Source: Bacillus aquiflavi (GTDB lineage: Bacteria > Bacillota > Bacilli > Bacillales > Cytobacillaceae). From it: DNA of 64,000 nucleotides. The stretch covers positions 3,286,001 through 3,350,000 of the forward strand of contig NZ_CP082780.1 of assembly GCF_019915265.1 (NCBI RefSeq), given 5' to 3'. A model generated the notes under the pieces. That model was not told where the DNA came from and ran no database searches. It saw only the letters and a list, made by a program, of their open reading frames with translations. Below, piece after piece: positions 34,995 to 44,228 of this stretch; the stretch's first letter is position 1, and every line of letters begins with the position of its first letter. The position numbers and the translations under genes are program-made.

Positions 34995-35001
34995 GGCTTC
35001 A

Positions 35002-35079
35002 TTAAGCCATAATAAGCTCTGCTGCAAGAGCCGCAGGTAATTTAACCTCCTTAGCTTTTGGAGAAACATATTTTTTCAT
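35002..35079 (-). CDS. 25-residue peptide, candidate RiPP precursor
   Basis: ATG at 35079 behind GGGGGTG encodes a 25-residue peptide beginning MKKYVSPKAKEV and ending in a hydrophobic, Ala-rich tail (last residues AAELIMA). The Y-x-x-P near the N-terminus (YVSP) matches the motif that PqqD-type RRE proteins bind in lasso leaders. The C-terminal half has no Cys, Ser, Thr or Asp; its only side-chain nucleophile or acid is one Glu. It is first in an operon with a CPBP protease, an exporter, a nucleotidyltransferase and a PqqD protein, has its own strong promoter with a palindromic spacer, and is followed by a hairpin. Function is inferred; it could instead be an amino-acid-carrying scaffold or a pheromone. 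Confidence 0.6.
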   Translation of the reverse strand: MKKYVSPKAKEVKLPAALAAELIMA

Positions 35080-35109
35080 AGGATACACCCCCTTCAATTA
35101 GTTGTTTAT

Positions 35110-35139
35110 ATTATATATATATGTACATATATATATCAA
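35110..35139 (-). promoter_or_regulatory. promoter of the peptide operon with a palindrome in the spacer
   Basis: On the minus strand TTGATA (35139-35134), an 18-base spacer and TATAAT (35115-35110). An exact 24-bp palindrome centred on GTAC (35113-35136) fills the spacer and touches both hexamers, a classical position for repressor binding. The peptide start codon lies about 30 bases downstream. Confidence 0.65.
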
Positions 35140-35426
35140 TTGTTTTTTCTGAAAATTTAATTTTCAATAATGACTTTAAACACAAAAACAAGAAGTCTAT
35201 TATGATATTTTAAACAAAACAGTGATAAAATAAATATACGGTTCATTTATCTTAGTCTGTAAACAAGTAAGATGAAAGGTTATTCCGCTCAAACTACAAA
35301 AGTGCCTATAGACCATGGTAGAAGCAAAAAAACTTAGTTGTTTATAAGTTGACCGCGAGAAATGCTTTATTTGTTAACAGTCTAGGATAAGCATGTGGAT
35401 AATTATCTTTAAGGAGCTGAAAGACA
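35140..35426. other. intergenic region between the peptide operon and pepT
   Basis: Contains an imperfect long-range inverted repeat (TAGTCTGTAAACAA near 35253 against TTGTTAACAGTCTA near 35372), possibly a distant relative of the dispersed hairpin repeats, and the likely pepT promoter. No coding frame is convincing. Confidence 0.4.
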
Positions 35427-36665
35427 TTGAAAGATGAAATTATTGCGCGATTTACTTCTTATGTTAAAGTGGATACACAATCAAATGAAGATAGTACAAC
35501 TTGCCCTTCAACACCAGGCCAGCTAACACTCGGAAAAATGTTAGTACAGGAGTTACAGCAGATAGGAATGGAAGAAGTAGAAATAGATGAAAATGGCTAC
35601 GTAATGGCCTCACTACCTGCCAACACAGATAAGCAAGTGCCAACAATAGGATTTTTAGCACATGTTGATACAGCGACTGATTTTATTGGTGCGAATGTAA
35701 AGCCACAAATTATCGAAAATTATGACGGAAATGATATTACCTTAAATAAAACTTTAAATGTTGTCCTATCGCCAAAAGATTTCCCTGAGCTTCCCCAGTA
35801 CAAAGGCCATACGTTAATTACAACAGACGGAACAACTTTGCTTGGCGCTGATAATAAAGCAGGTATTGCTGAAATTATGACAGCGATGGCTTATTTAATA
35901 AAGCATCCAGAAGTCAAGCACGGAAAAGTACGAGTCGCATTTACTCCTGATGAAGAGATAGGAAGAGGTCCCCATAAATTTGATGTTGCAAAATTTAATG
36001 CTAAATATGCATATACTGTTGACGGCGGCCCGCTCGGAGAACTAGAATATGAAAGCTTTAATGCTGCGGCGGCAAAAATTACGATCAAAGGAAATAGCGT
36101 ACATCCAGGAACAGCAAAAGGGAAGTTGGTCAACTCCGCGAAAATCGCAATGGAATTTCACAATACATTACCTGCTGAAGAAGCTCCAGAATATACAGAA
36201 GGCTATGAAGGGTTTTTCCATCTCATTTCGATTCATGGCGATGTAGAAGAAACAACTCTCTCTTACATTATTCGCGATTTTGATCGAACAAAATTTAATG
36301 AAAGAAAAGCATTCATTGAGAAAAATGTGGAAAAATTTAAAGAAAAATATGATGACAGCCAAATCATTCTCGAGATGAAAGATCAATATTACAACATGAA
36401 AGAAAAAATAGAACCGGTTAAAGAAATTGTCGATATTGCCTATGAAGCAATGGAGTCACTTAACATTAAGCCCATTGTATCACCAATTCGCGGTGGAACT
36501 GACGGCTCCCAGCTCTCTTTCATGGGACTGCCAACACCGAATATTTTCACAGGCGGGGAAAACTTCCATGGGAAATTCGAATATATATCTGTTGATAACA
36601 TGATGAAAGCTACAAACGTCATTATTAAGATTATAAAGCTTTTTGAAGAACAAGGAGCGAAGTAA
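35427..36665 (+). CDS. pepT: peptidase T (tripeptide aminopeptidase)
   Basis: A 412-residue M20 metallopeptidase. Zinc-binding motifs are [10 protein letters not shown] (His and Asp), [10 protein letters not shown] (bridging Asp), [14 protein letters not shown] (catalytic and ligand Glu), [13 protein letters not shown] and the C-terminal [14 protein letters not shown]. Length and motifs match PepT, which removes the N-terminal residue from tripeptides in the cytoplasm. It starts at TTG with AAGGAG ten bases upstream. Monocistronic, with a terminator at 36719. It marks the right border of the AT-rich island. Confidence 0.95.
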   Translation: MKDEIIARFTSYVKVDTQSNEDSTTCPSTPGQLTLGKMLVQELQQIGMEEVEIDENGYVMASLPANTDKQVPTIGFLAHVDTATDFIGANVKPQIIENYDGNDITLNKTLNVVLSPKDFPELPQYKGHTLITTDGTTLLGADNKAGIAEIMTAMAYLIKHPEVKHGKVRVAFTPDEEIGRGPHKFDVAKFNAKYAYTVDGGPLGELEYESFNAAAAKITIKGNSVHPGTAKGKLVNSAKIAMEFHNTLPAEEAPEYTEGYEGFFHLISIHGDVEETTLSYIIRDFDRTKFNERKAFIEKNVEKFKEKYDDSQIILEMKDQYYNMKEKIEPVKEIVDIAYEAMESLNIKPIVSPIRGGTDGSQLSFMGLPTPNIFTGGENFHGKFEYISVDNMMKATNVIIKIIKLFEEQGAK

Positions 36666-36718
36666 AAACAGATATTTTGTAAATCAAGCAAAAACAACAT
36701 TTGTCCAACTAATATGAT

Positions 36719-36752
36719 AAGAGCCTTTCATTTCCGAAAGGCTCTTTTCTAT
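36719..36752 (+). terminator. intrinsic terminator after pepT
   Basis: AAGAGCCTTTC and GAAAGGCTCTT form an 11-base-pair stem with a short loop followed by TTCT. It may also serve the convergent gene at 36795. Confidence 0.8.
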
Positions 36753-36794
36753 CTATTAGCTACAGATAATTCAACAAATTAAACATAACTAATT

Positions 36795-37961
36795 TCACGT
36801 ATCCGTCCTTACGTGGTCCCAATCGGCTTGTTGATATGAAATAAGCCAATTTAATGCTCGATGCCTTTCAACTACGACACTTTCATTCAAATTTCCAGGT
36901 TCAGAACTGTTATTAACGCGAGCATTGACACAAGCCCAATGGTATCGATAAATTAAATCAGCTTCATTAAGAATTTCTGCACTTTCTCTTAAGACTGCCT
37001 TTTCATAGAACTCTTCAAAGCTAGTACAATTTGAAACCGTTTTAATAGCAAAATCACAGTTACAAATATCACTTGGAAAACTTAATTCCTCTACAAAACC
37101 TAATGCCCATATAAGCACCCAGTATGCTTCATATTGCCAAATTAGTTGAATTGCTTCAGTTTCAATTCCTTCATTATGACTATGTAAAAAGTCCCATTCC
37201 CTTTGTGTGACTGCGTGTTCAACATTATATTTTCGGAGCAGTTGTTTCATAAACTCTCGTGATTCCTCGATATTATTGTGATTAGCTACGTCACAAGCAA
37301 ATTGAATGATCATAAGTAAAGCAACAGCACGTTGGGCAATTTCCTCTTTTGTTCGAAATGTAATCTCTGCTTCTGGCGGTAACTGCGGTAAATGTTCAAT
37401 ATAGGGGATATGATTTTCTGTTAAAATTGATAGCGATCGCTCCTTCCGCTGTTGTCCCTCGTTAGAATGAGGGGACTCTGACCTTACAAATTTTTTAGCA
37501 GCATGAACAACGAAATGAGCATTTCCACTTGTTCCATTACGGTACACAATAACATCCCCATTACAATCAAGCAGATCCCCATTAGCTAAATAAGCAATCC
37601 CTTTAATTCTATGTAAAATACGTAAAAAATGTTGAGTTAATTCTTTGTTTAAATCCTCTTTCATTTCTATATGAATGGCTACATTTAAATAACTGATTTG
37701 AGTGAGAATTTGTAGTTGTAGCTCTTTATTATCCATCGGTCTGCAAGCAAAATCCTGTTGTAAATCATTCATTGCTTTTTCTGTTAAAGGCTTAATGCTC
37801 ACTTTCAACTCACACGATTTAAAATATTTTCTCCACTTAATATAAAAATAAGAAGCATTTTCGGTAACATTGTATTTTTTTTCATTAAATTCCTCTTTTA
37901 TTATTGAAGGAACTATTTCTTCTTCTTGAATTGATCCATAAATTGTAAGTTTTGTACTCAT
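36795..37961 (-). CDS. DUF4272 domain protein
   Basis: A 388-residue cytoplasmic protein. The C-terminal ~200 residues match DUF4272: RTKEEIAQRAVALLMIIQFA, IQLIWQYEAYWVLIWALGFVEELSFPSDICNCD, AEILNEADLIYRYHWACVNAR and VERHRALNWLISY. The N-terminal ~150 residues are not recognised. The biochemical function of DUF4272 proteins is unknown, though they appear in polymorphic toxin and immunity neighbourhoods. Convergent with pepT and next to a decayed IS21 element. Confidence 0.75.
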   Translation of the reverse strand: MSTKLTIYGSIQEEEIVPSIIKEEFNEKKYNVTENASYFYIKWRKYFKSCELKVSIKPLTEKAMNDLQQDFACRPMDNKELQLQILTQISYLNVAIHIEMKEDLNKELTQHFLRILHRIKGIAYLANGDLLDCNGDVIVYRNGTSGNAHFVVHAAKKFVRSESPHSNEGQQRKERSLSILTENHIPYIEHLPQLPPEAEITFRTKEEIAQRAVALLMIIQFACDVANHNNIEESREFMKQLLRKYNVEHAVTQREWDFLHSHNEGIETEAIQLIWQYEAYWVLIWALGFVEELSFPSDICNCDFAIKTVSNCTSFEEFYEKAVLRESAEILNEADLIYRYHWACVNARVNNSSEPGNLNESVVVERHRALNWLISYQQADWDHVRTDT

Positions 37962-38159
37962 TGCGCTATCCTTTCAAAATATAAATAATAAAATTTGCCC
38001 AAGTCACTTCCTCTTAACATTGGATGGAATTTTTTAATGGGACGATAAAACTATTGATTCATCAAAATTAGAAAAGAAATTTTATTGAAAATTATTTGCT
38101 GTCTATAGGACTTTTTGGTGTTTGAAAAATTCACAGATTTAAGAAAATAGTTGTATATT

Positions 38160-39031
38160 GTGTTTTGCAAGTAAAAAGTTTAGAAAAATGCAACGAAAAG
38201 TTTAGAACTTTGCCAGCCCTTATTTTCTTAAATCTTTAATGACGGGGGATGGAGTGAAAAAGTTATAACGAACATATCCAACCTTGTTTTCTACGTGTCC
38301 TTTTTCATTTCCTTTTCTCGGATTACAGGCTTGTGCTTCAAATCCGTAATAACTCGCAAAACGTTGAAATGCCTCAGTGAAAATAGTTTATTGATTCCGG
38401 CTTCTTGCTTTAACAACCGCTGCCGAAAGATTATCCAAACGAAGCTTTCTTGGTACAAAACCTGCTTCATCAAAAAGTACTTTAAGACCTTCCAAAAAAC
38501 ATTCCTGGTTTTCTGCCCTTAAAGGAACTGCAAACCCCCCGTTACTATACGGGAAAATCATCACTAAACAATGTATGTCTTTCACTTTGCCATCTTCGAT
38601 TGCCTCTGTAATTCCAAAGTCTACTTGAGCTTCAGCGGGTGGATGAGTCAGCCTTCCGTATTCTACTTTCCATTCATCCGCTTCATCCAACATTTTTTCT
38701 TTCCATTCTTCTTTGATAAAGTTACAAACGGTTCGATAAGAACCGGGAAAATCTAACTTCTGTAATTCTTAAACAGAATCGTGTTATTCCTTCTTAGTTT
38801 CTTTTTAAGTGCATAATCCTCAACTAGCCAATCAATGACAATTTCTCCCCACTTTTCTTCATACATCATCCCTTTTTTTACAACTACGTTTTCTTCAGGT
38901 AACTGATCTTCATCTGCATACTTTTTGACAGTTGTCCAACTAAAACCAGTGCGTTTTGAGATTTCGTTGATTGACAAGGATTTTATATTCCTTAATTTTT
39001 TGATATGATTAATTTCAGGCATTGCTAGCAT
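38160..39031 (-). mobile_element. degraded IS21-family element (istA remnant)
   Basis: On the minus strand from 39031 an IstA-type transposase can be followed: the N-terminal helix-turn-helix (ISKRTGFSWTTVKKY), a frameshift near 38765 (one G missing in AAGGAATTACAG), then the integrase core (PPAEAQVDFG, RLDNLSAAVVKA), another frame change near 38388, and FEAQACNPRKGNEKGHVENKVGYVR ending at a TAA near 38223. The C-terminal part of IstA and all of IstB are missing. At 38173-38210 AAAAGTTTAGAA occurs twice, the kind of repeated terminal motif found at IS21-type ends. Non-functional remnant. Confidence 0.75.
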
Positions 39032-39262
39032 CCTTTCATCCCCCCACCTTTAATTGATTAGACACCAATAACGGTAGGGTATATTGAGAGGGTTAGCAAG
39101 CCTTTTTATATGTGCAACCTTCTAACATTTTGGTTGCAATACTCTTAACTTTTATTTTGCATTAAACATATATAGTGTGATCAAAAATTAATTGTTCTTA
39201 ATCTATAAATAACTACTCTACTAGACTTGCCGCTTCCTCTTTAATGTCACCATGCGATCATA

Positions 39263-39571
39263 TCACATTATTTGTTTGCTTTTTTCTTTAGTAAATAATC
39301 CAATGATTAAAATAATCAGTCCATTTATAAAAAATAAAATACTAAAACTAATCCCATAGGTATATATTAAGATCACACCCGTCTGTAATAATGGAGCTAA
39401 AGCAAATGTTAAAATCATCGCGAGAGCAAATACAAAAATAGCTAACAACACCAAATAACCTCCAGCCGCCATTGTCTTACTACGATCCTTGTCAGCATAT
39501 AAAAAGGCAAAATAATAAGTAAAGATAACTACAAGGATATTAATGAATATAAATACTCCTATTTTGATCAT
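39263..39571 (-). CDS. small membrane protein, three transmembrane segments
   Basis: A 102-residue hydrophobic protein: an N-terminal helix (IGVFIFINILVVIFTYYFAF), a charged loop (YADKDRSKTMAAGG), two more long hydrophobic segments and a basic C-terminus (TKEKSKQIM). No recognised family. A run of GGGG precedes the ATG. It stands alone between the IS21 remnant and the M15 peptidase gene. Probably real by hydropathy and ribosome binding site, with no predicted function. Confidence 0.55.
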   Translation of the reverse strand: MIKIGVFIFINILVVIFTYYFAFLYADKDRSKTMAAGGYLVLLAIFVFALAMILTFALAPLLQTGVILIYTYGISFSILFFINGLIILIIGLFTKEKSKQIM

Positions 39572-40020
39572 CCCCTTCCGTTAAAAAATAAGATTGCATA
39601 TATATCCCAATATATTAAATAAAAAGAATCAATACTATTTATAAAAAAAGAGATTAAAAATGATTTACAATTAACACTCTGTTAATTGTAGGTATTTTTG
39701 TCTACTGCTAGTCATATTTACTAGAGAAGAAAACAAACAACCTAAAAAATTCTATCATTTAACAATGTTTTGAAAAAGAGTACTTTAGACTTGTATACAA
39801 ACTGTGCAATCTCTTGCTATATTTAAAGTACCATCATGGAAAATACATAAATTACCATGTAAAATCAAATAAAAAAGTAGGGAGGTTTTAATCAAAGCTA
39901 TTAACTTACTTTTCTTAACTGTTCCTCATGCCCATGTAAAGAAGCCAACATTGCTAGACTCCATTCTTATTTAGTCACTTCGTTTTAAAAAAATTAATAT
40001 TTAGTTAGGAGATTGATAGA
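39572..40020. other. intergenic region; ribosome binding site without a start codon
   Basis: At 39879 GGGAGG is followed at the right distance by ATC AAA GCT, and the frame stays open for 27 codons to a TAG at 39972. With no ATG, GTG or TTG this is either a small peptide gene that lost its start or chance. The M15 peptidase promoter is presumably also here. Nothing else is evident. Confidence 0.25.
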
Positions 40021-40746
40021 ATGATGAAAATCCGTTCAAGATTCTTACTTGTATTTAGTTTTACTCTTCTATTTGGATTAGGTTTAACCCTTTTTGAAGC
40101 TCCTGAAGCTAAAGCTTACAATTTTGACCGCGTTCTTAAAGAGGGCTCCTCTGGTGCAGACGTTCAAGAAGTGCAAATTCGTGTCGCAGGCTGGGCAGCT
40201 GATTCACCTTCGCAAACTTATGTGAAAATTGATGGAATATTTGGTCCTGGTACTAAAGCCGCTGTAAAGAGATTCCAAAAGGCTTATGGGCTAACTGATG
40301 ATGGAATTGTCGGACCTGCTACTGCGCAAAAATTAAATGAACTTGAAAGATCAACAGGTACTAAACATTTTAGTTACAGTGAATTTTATTCAAAAGATGG
40401 CAGTGGTTTTTCAGGCGGAAAAGTACCTGAAGCAACAGTGAAAGAAAATGTCCGCCGCTTAATGTACAAGCTTGAAGCACTACGTGTTAAAGTAGGAAAC
40501 AAGCCAATTACAATTAATTCTGGCTTCAGAAGTATTAGACATAATGGTAATGTTGGCGGTGCAACAAATAGTATGCATCTATACGGAATTGCTGCAGACA
40601 TCAGCATTTCTGGTGTATCTCTTTCTACAGTAAAAAGTACTGCTAAAACTTCTGGGTTCAGTGGTATATATAACGGAAGTTCCTTCACTCACGTTGACAG
40701 CAGAGTAGAGTACCCTTACGGTTCTCAATCGTGGTGGTGGAATTAA
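40021..40746 (+). CDS. secreted M15 peptidase with peptidoglycan-binding domain
   Basis: A 241-residue secreted protein: signal peptide (to about residue 31, ending EAKA), PG_binding_1 domain (about 35-105: GSSGADVQEVQIRVAGW... GIFGPGTKAAVKRFQKAYGL), and a peptidase M15_3-type domain (about 115-241). Zinc ligands are visible as INSGFRS, SMHLYGIAADISI (His and Asp) and THVDSR (His). It should cleave D-Ala-containing peptide cross-bridges or act as an L,D/D,D-carboxypeptidase in wall turnover. AGGAG precedes two adjacent ATG codons. A bidirectional terminator follows. Confidence 0.88.
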   Translation: MMKIRSRFLLVFSFTLLFGLGLTLFEAPEAKAYNFDRVLKEGSSGADVQEVQIRVAGWAADSPSQTYVKIDGIFGPGTKAAVKRFQKAYGLTDDGIVGPATAQKLNELERSTGTKHFSYSEFYSKDGSGFSGGKVPEATVKENVRRLMYKLEALRVKVGNKPITINSGFRSIRHNGNVGGATNSMHLYGIAADISISGVSLSTVKSTAKTSGFSGIYNGSSFTHVDSRVEYPYGSQSWWWN

Positions 40747-40779
40747 TACGATTAAATGTTTAAAATAAATATCATTCAT

Positions 40780-40818
40780 AAGAGCCTCTACCTTTTGCCA
40801 TAGGTAAGAGGCTCATCT
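40780..40818 (+). terminator. terminator between convergent genes
   Basis: GAGCCTCTACCT and AGGTAAGAGGCTC pair over about 12 bases with one bulge, at the junction of the plus-strand M15 gene and the minus-strand helicase gene. Confidence 0.65.
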
Positions 40819-40848
40819 ATGCAAAACTAGATGTCAAAGTAAACGTAA

Positions 40849-43800
40849 TTATAATATATTTTTATTTGCTTTAGGTACTAAATAGGACGGCATTTCTTCC
40901 TTTAAACGCCAAATGAAGCTCATCGGTTTATTCCCTGTATGACTGACGTAATGACATGTTCCTAAATATACAAAAGGAGCTGTATGTCCTTTCTCTTTCT
41001 TATATTCACGAACAAAGAGGGCAATTTTATGCTTTAATTTTTCGTGATGAATATACCGATTTGCCGTCTCACTTCCTTCTGCTACCCTGCTTTGAGTTTG
41101 CCAATGAAAAAGCCTTTCATTAATAGCATAGTCATTGTAAAGAGTAGACGGTGAAAAATCTTTTTCAGACTTATTCAATGTAATAAAAAAAATATCTAAG
41201 TCCTTCTCTTTAAAATACTTTACTCCTTCCCTAAAAGAAGGGCTTTTCTGTTCATTATAATAGCCTAGTGCCGAAAGCACTTGCGCTGTTGAATACTTGC
41301 AATGTACACGTAAGGGGCAAGGAAACGAAAAGTCATTTTCAATTTCTAACGTTTCAATCTTGCTATAGAGATATAGAATAATTTCTAATATTTCCTCTTT
41401 AAACTCTTGATGATCGATCATCTTTTGTACACCCTCACTAATACTAGAAAAGCCTTGTTTAGCAGGATGCGATTGATAAAAGGTATAATAAAACATTGAC
41501 AACATTATTTGCTCTTCCTCGCCCAACATTGTACCGTCCCCTCTTAAATATGAAATCAAAAACCGCAGGAAGGAAGGGGAATTTAAATGAAATAAATGAG
41601 GCAGCCTGCTAGTAATAGCTTTTTCATTTATACAACTAAAATCTTGTTTTATTCCTGCCTCTACCATAAGCCTGGTAAAACTTCGGTTTTTGCTCTGCCC
41701 ATAGAAATCATACAAAGAAAGATTGTAATAATTTAAAAAATTTCTAAGCGTTGGTTGTTGTCCTGTATCTTCTTGAAAGTATTTTAATTTTAACACTAAG
41801 TTAGCGCGTGTGTTGGCACTTGCCTTAATGTTTCTTAAAATATACTCTTTTGCTTGTTTTTCTAATTGGACATAGCAGCCCTTTGGAAGATGAGAAAATC
41901 CATTTTCAACATAATGACGGACAGAATGTTTTGTTTTTCCAATTAATACTCTAAACTTCTCAGAAAATGAGTAGTTTTTATGGGCTTGTCCTACAAAATC
42001 TAATACCGTTAAGCATTCTTTCCCTTCTGAAAGTCTTAAACCTCTTCCTAATTGTTGTAAGAAGACAGTTAAACTCTCTGTTGGACGTAAAAATAAGATC
42101 GTATTCACTTCAGGAATATCAATACCTTCATTATATAAATCAACGACAAAAATAAATTTAACTTCCCCAGCTACTAGCTTATTCTGTGCTTCTATCCGTA
42201 CCTCTTTGTCTACAGTTCCGTATAAAGCTACAGCGGGAATATTGACCTTATTAAAAAATTGAGCCATATATTTAGCGTGTTCAACAGATACACAGAAGCC
42301 AAGGCCCTTTGTGTCATTAATATCCGTCACATATTTATGTATACTTCTTACAATTTGATTGCTTCTTAAATCATTATAAGTATAAACATTTTCTAATTCC
42401 TTCAAATCATAGCCTTTACGGCTCCATTTCAACTTAGATAAATCGACTGTATCTGTAATACAGAAATATTGGAATGGACTGAGCAATTTTTGGTTAATAG
42501 CCTCTGGTAAACGGATTTCAGAAGCAATGTTGTTATCAAAGTAAGAAAGAATATTCTTCCCATCCATTCTTTCTGGTGTAGCTGTTAATCCTAGAAGAAT
42601 TTTTGGTTTATAATAGTTTAGAAGCTTTTGATACGAAGCTGCAGCCGCATGATGAAATTCATCAACAATGATAAAATCGTAAAAGTCTTTCGTTGTTTTT
42701 TCAGTTAGCCTTTTACTGTTAAAGCTTTGAATACTAATAAACAAATGATCTAAAGAGGTTGGTGTATGACTTCCGACTAACATATCCCCAAAGTTATGAT
42801 CCTTCAAAATAGCTCGAAACGTATCTCTACTTTGTCTTAAGATTTCTTCACGATGGGCAACAAAGAGAAGTCGTGCGGAATGTTTGCTTTTCAATTTGAA
42901 TCGGTGGTAATCAAAAGCTGAAATAACCGTTTTTCCTACCCCTGTAGCAGCGACAATAAGATTGTTCATCCGTCCAAAAACTTCCCGTTCTACTTGCAGC
43001 TTTTCTAATATTTCTTTTTGATAATAATGAGGCCGATAATCAAGGTAATATTGAATTTCATGACTATCGCGCTGCCTGTCTTTTGTTAAAGCTATTTTTA
43101 GTAACCTTCTATCTTGTTCTTTTTCTCCATTAAAGTCTTTAAACTCGCGATCATTCCAATAGCTTTCAAAAGTAGCTTCACATTTTTTAATAATATCAAA
43201 GGAGTCTTTCTCTGTCACTTTAACATTCCACTCTAACCCTGATGTTAATGCAGGATTTGATAGATTGGAAGAACCGATATAAGCAGTACTAAATCCTGTC
43301 TTCCTTTTAAATAAATAAGCTTTAGCATGGAGACGAGTACGTTGAACATCATACGATATTTTGATTTCAGTATTTTTTAACTGACTTAGTTCCACTATTG
43401 CTTTATAATCAGTAGCCTCCATATAAGAGGTTGTAATAATCCGTAGCCTTCCGCCCCGCTCTTGTGTAAATGATTTAAGCTCATCAAAAATACATCTTAA
43501 ACCGCTCCACTTAATAAATGAGACAAGAAAATCAATTGAATCAGCTGATAATATTTCCCGCTTTAATTCTTCAAGCATATTTGGTTCATAATTTGACCCT
43601 GTGAATAAAGAACTTTCTGAAATTGGTGTTACCGGTTTAATCACTTGTTGCTTCTTAATACTTTTTTTAATACTATTTATTCGCGAATAGATGGAAGTTA
43701 ATATTTCTCCTTCCTCTGCAATTTTTAACGATTGAAATTGTTCATCGTCTAAGTTCTCACTCAAAATTGCTATCATATCATTACACGTCTTAATTTGATT

Positions 43801-44013
43801 TGCTAAAGCAAGATCATCGTCTTTTTGATTGTCATCCCTCATATACTTCAAAGCTTTTCTTGTGACATTAGAAATATAGGACGAAAGCATTTTGCGCGCT
43901 TCTTCTACGTCCAACTTCTCTTTCCCAATCTCATACGAATGAAACTCTTCGCTTTTTAGAGCGTTCTTTATCTTTTGATTAATGACCTGTTCATAGATCC
44001 CTTCATTAAGCAT
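40849..44013 (-). CDS. PLD-like nuclease/SF2 helicase fusion with DUF3427
   Basis: A 1054-residue protein with three parts. Residues about 150-280 are a phospholipase D-like nuclease domain (RLHAKAYLFKRKTGFSTAYIGSSNLSNPAL, an HxK...GSSN motif). About 330-700 form an SF2 helicase: Walker A VAATGVGKTVIS, DEFHHAAAASY (DEAH-type), SAT-like GLTATPERMDG, and motif VI QQLGRGLRLSEG. The C-terminal ~300 residues are DUF3427 with the closing STAQVLSALGYYNEQ and TCHYVSHTGNKPMSFIW segments. Members are often annotated as DEAD/DEAH helicases and occur in defence islands; a restriction-like role is plausible but unproven. It has no partner genes here and no frame damage. Confidence 0.85.
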   Translation of the reverse strand: MLNEGIYEQVINQKIKNALKSEEFHSYEIGKEKLDVEEARKMLSSYISNVTRKALKYMRDDNQKDDDLALANQIKTCNDMIAILSENLDDEQFQSLKIAEEGEILTSIYSRINSIKKSIKKQQVIKPVTPISESSLFTGSNYEPNMLEELKREILSADSIDFLVSFIKWSGLRCIFDELKSFTQERGGRLRIITTSYMEATDYKAIVELSQLKNTEIKISYDVQRTRLHAKAYLFKRKTGFSTAYIGSSNLSNPALTSGLEWNVKVTEKDSFDIIKKCEATFESYWNDREFKDFNGEKEQDRRLLKIALTKDRQRDSHEIQYYLDYRPHYYQKEILEKLQVEREVFGRMNNLIVAATGVGKTVISAFDYHRFKLKSKHSARLLFVAHREEILRQSRDTFRAILKDHNFGDMLVGSHTPTSLDHLFISIQSFNSKRLTEKTTKDFYDFIIVDEFHHAAAASYQKLLNYYKPKILLGLTATPERMDGKNILSYFDNNIASEIRLPEAINQKLLSPFQYFCITDTVDLSKLKWSRKGYDLKELENVYTYNDLRSNQIVRSIHKYVTDINDTKGLGFCVSVEHAKYMAQFFNKVNIPAVALYGTVDKEVRIEAQNKLVAGEVKFIFVVDLYNEGIDIPEVNTILFLRPTESLTVFLQQLGRGLRLSEGKECLTVLDFVGQAHKNYSFSEKFRVLIGKTKHSVRHYVENGFSHLPKGCYVQLEKQAKEYILRNIKASANTRANLVLKLKYFQEDTGQQPTLRNFLNYYNLSLYDFYGQSKNRSFTRLMVEAGIKQDFSCINEKAITSRLPHLFHLNSPSFLRFLISYLRGDGTMLGEEEQIMLSMFYYTFYQSHPAKQGFSSISEGVQKMIDHQEFKEEILEIILYLYSKIETLEIENDFSFPCPLRVHCKYSTAQVLSALGYYNEQKSPSFREGVKYFKEKDLDIFFITLNKSEKDFSPSTLYNDYAINERLFHWQTQSRVAEGSETANRYIHHEKLKHKIALFVREYKKEKGHTAPFVYLGTCHYVSHTGNKPMSFIWRLKEEMPSYLVPKANKNIL

Positions 44014-44177
44014 ATTAATACCTCACAATCCGAATGGATTACCTTTTACAAAAAGTTGTGTTTACTTATAAGTATAATGATGATTGAAAATATTAACTTT
44101 TTCAACTATTCATTACTCCTCTGTAAAAGCGGGACTAGGAACTATAATGACAATCAGAGCTTTTGAGACTTTAATGC

Positions 44178-44222
44178 ATAAAAAAATACCAAAGGGCAAT
44201 AAGCTTTACCTCTTCGGTATTT
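44178..44222 (-). terminator. intrinsic terminator of the flavoprotein operon
   Basis: On the minus strand AAATACCGAAGAGG pairs imperfectly with CCCTTTGGTATTT, followed by a T run. It lies just after the flavoprotein stop at 44229. Confidence 0.65.
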
Positions 44223-44228
44223 AAGACT

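Noticed and set aside
18117-35139. Lasso peptide gene cluster
   Set aside because: PqqD, HPr-kinase-like and nucleotidyltransferase genes and the Y-x-x-P motif fit, but there is no AsnB-like lasso cyclase and no transglutaminase-like leader protease. The peptide is too short to hold a normal leader plus core with Asp/Glu at ring position 7-9.
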